A stretch of 35,449 nucleotides of DNA, taken from NCBI RefSeq assembly GCF_000374085.1, contig NZ_KB893588.1, positions 2,847 to 38,295 of the forward strand, in the 5' to 3' direction. The stretch comes from Spirosoma spitsbergense DSM 19989 (GTDB lineage Bacteria; Bacteroidota; Bacteroidia; Cytophagales; Spirosomataceae). Below are positions 34,418 through 35,449 of this stretch, piece after piece. The position numbers and the translations under genes are program-made. Under the pieces are notes generated by a model. It searched no databases. It was not told where the DNA came from and was given only the letters and a program-made list of their open reading frames with translations. Positions within the stretch are counted from its first letter, which is position 1. The number at the start of each line of letters is the position of its first letter.

Positions 34418-34537
34418 AAATTCTTTTGGGGTTCTGTACCGGGCCGACGAACGGGCATATAGATAGCCTGCAATTTTATTGATAAGTAAATGCAGCCTGC
34501 TTAGTTAATTATACTCATGGTTCGGTAATTTTACATC

Positions 34538-34568
34538 CTGGAATCCAAGAACGCCTAGACTACGTTTA
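34538..34568 (+). promoter_or_regulatory. Possible promoter of the sigma factor gene
   Basis: CTG (34538-34540) and TACGTTTA (34561-34568) are spaced by exactly 20 bases, each with one mismatch from TTG and TAnnTTTG. They lie 28 bases before the sigma factor ATG. Weak match, offered because spacing and position agree. Confidence 0.3.
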
Positions 34569-34596
34569 TTGGGTATCTCTTTACCGTAACTTATGT

Positions 34597-35157
34597 ATGC
34601 ATAAAAACTATACTGACGAAGAATTAGTTGACTGTTACCTGAAAACCCGTCAAAACGCTTACTTCGAACAACTTTATGAACGCTACTGTCATAAGGTGCG
34701 TAACAAATGCCTGTCGTTTACCAAAGACAGGATGCAGGCAGATGATCTGACGCAGGATATATTTATGCGGCTGCTGGGTAAACTCGAAAGCTATAAACAA
34801 CACGCCAAGTTTTCCACCTGGCTCTATTCCATCACATCCAATTACTGTACGGATCGGATTCGTTCTACCCGTGCCCGCCACTATCCCATACTGCTGGATA
34901 ACTGGGGAAGTATGCCCCTGATCTCCGACGATAATGAAATAGAACAACAGAGGGAGTTAAACCGGGTCAAAATCCAGTACGCGCTCACCCGTATGCCGCT
35001 CATGGAACAACATCTGCTACAAAAAAAATACCAGGAAAATACCAGTATACAGGAATTAGCCATTCAGTATTCCCTGACGGAAAGTGCCGTAAAGATGCGC
35101 TTGAAGCGATCACGTGACCGACTGCGTCAGTTCTACGGAGAAGCAAGGATATATTGA
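34597..35157 (+). CDS. RNA polymerase sigma factor, sigma-70/ECF type
   Basis: A 186-residue protein with only regions 2 and 4, the ECF layout. Region 2 spans about 20-92 (FEQLYERYCHKVRNKCLSFT, QADDLTQDIFMRLLGKL, KFSTWLYSITSNYCTDRIRS). A short linker with acidic residues follows, then region 4 (ALTRMPLMEQHLLQKKYQ, SIQELAIQYSLTESAVKMRLKRSRDRLR). It directs RNA polymerase to a small regulon, usually held back by an anti-sigma factor encoded next door. Here no anti-sigma gene follows, because a putative insertion sequence starts immediately after the stop. An ATG at 34593 is out of frame, and the 34597 start is the first in-frame ATG. Confidence 0.92.
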   Translation: MHKNYTDEELVDCYLKTRQNAYFEQLYERYCHKVRNKCLSFTKDRMQADDLTQDIFMRLLGKLESYKQHAKFSTWLYSITSNYCTDRIRSTRARHYPILLDNWGSMPLISDDNEIEQQRELNRVKIQYALTRMPLMEQHLLQKKYQENTSIQELAIQYSLTESAVKMRLKRSRDRLRQFYGEARIY

Positions 35158-35449
35158 CAGCAATTTCTAATTTGGGTTTTGCTGTTTGATTTGGTAGTTT
35201 GTGTTCATGCGTCAAACCTACCAACAATTACAGCAAGCCATCAGTTTGGATACCGAAATGATCACGTTGCGTAGCTGGTTTAGTAGCTTTCCCGATAAAC
35301 GGGCAGCCAATCGTTCCTTTTCCTTGCCCGATGTTTTGATGAGTGCTTATGCGATGTTCGCCTTGAAGTACCCATCCCTGCTCGCTTTTGAGACCCAAAC
35401 CCAGCAGGAAGCCCAAAATCTACAGACTCTGTTTGGGGTGAAAACCCTG
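35158..35449 (+). mobile_element. Insertion sequence, left end (truncated by window end)
   Basis: The transposase gene beginning at 35207 is preceded by 49 bp that start directly after the sigma factor stop. CAGCAA (35158-35163) and TTGCTG (35179-35184) form a small inverted repeat here and may be part of the left terminal repeat. The right end lies beyond the window, so boundaries and target duplication cannot be checked. Confidence 0.5.
35207..35449 (+). CDS. Transposase, 3' partial (DDE type, N-terminal region)
   Basis: From the ATG at 35207 the frame stays open for 81 codons to the window edge. The segment RAANRSFSLPDVLMSAYAMF followed by ALKYPSLLAFE and a QNLQTLFGVKTL stretch resembles the N-terminus of DDE transposases of an unclassified or ISNCY-like type, in which a LPDxLMSxxAMFxLKxPSLLxF pattern precedes the first catalytic aspartate. 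The catalytic residues are outside the window. Family assignment is from memory of the pattern. Confidence 0.65.
   Translation, partial: MRQTYQQLQQAISLDTEMITLRSWFSSFPDKRAANRSFSLPDVLMSAYAMFALKYPSLLAFETQTQQEAQNLQTLFGVKTL

Overview
The window looks like chromosome of a Bacteroidota bacterium, most likely a Cytophagales relative of Spirosoma. The signs are a type IX secretion (T9SS) type B C-terminal sorting domain at the left edge, several promoters of the TTG-N19/20-TAnnTTTG class used by Bacteroidota, many Q-starting mature secreted proteins (cleavage before Gln), and a typical gene set (MetX/MetY, SSS symporter, GH130, M61, four-helix bundle protein). No tRNA, rRNA, CRISPR array or replication origin was seen. 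The genus is an inference; no database search was possible.

Layout. 1-369: end of a T9SS cargo gene, facing lysA-yebC (minus strand, 2504-457) across a strong bidirectional terminator. 2546-2954: a small secreted-protein gene broken by two single-base losses. 3020-6011: a plus-strand cluster of amino-sugar-phosphate deaminase, NCS2 purine permease and a signal-peptide-bearing MTA/SAH nucleosidase, which together could release and import adenine. 10262-6014: minus-strand methionine operon. It has a promoter, a SAM-I riboswitch, a 39-codon leader ORF, metY, an intergenic hairpin, metX, a GDSL hydrolase and an esterase. 10468-15528: plus-strand M61 peptidase, GH130 glycosidase, amidase and an unknown protein. 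19747-15543: minus-strand YihY/BrkB protein, SSS symporter and MFS transporter. 19970-23872: plus-strand sialidase-fold protein, D-apionate-lactonase-like protein and alpha/beta hydrolase, a probable glycan or sugar-acid catabolic set.

32840-23869: minus-strand tetR, then tolC, an RND adaptor, a four-helix bundle protein, the RND pump, a Crp/Fnr-like regulator, a secreted barrel-like protein and a membrane protein. Two near-identical 16-base operator sites, each holding a perfect 13-base palindrome, flank tetR. One lies between the -33 and -7 elements of the tetR promoter, the other in front of tolC, so the repressor probably controls itself and the pump. The four-helix gene sits in a 512-bp block bounded by inward-facing arrays of five 7-bp units. 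The block fits exactly between the adaptor stop and the pump start and looks like an inserted cassette.

32985-35449: plus-strand secreted thioredoxin-fold protein, Rad52/Rad22-family annealing protein, ECF-type sigma factor and the first 81 codons of a transposase running off the window.

The points most worth following up are the heptad-bounded four-helix cassette and the similar inverted short-unit arrays in other intergenic gaps, the SAM riboswitch followed by a small ORF, the exported nucleosidase beside a purine permease, and the sialidase/apionate-lactonase operon.
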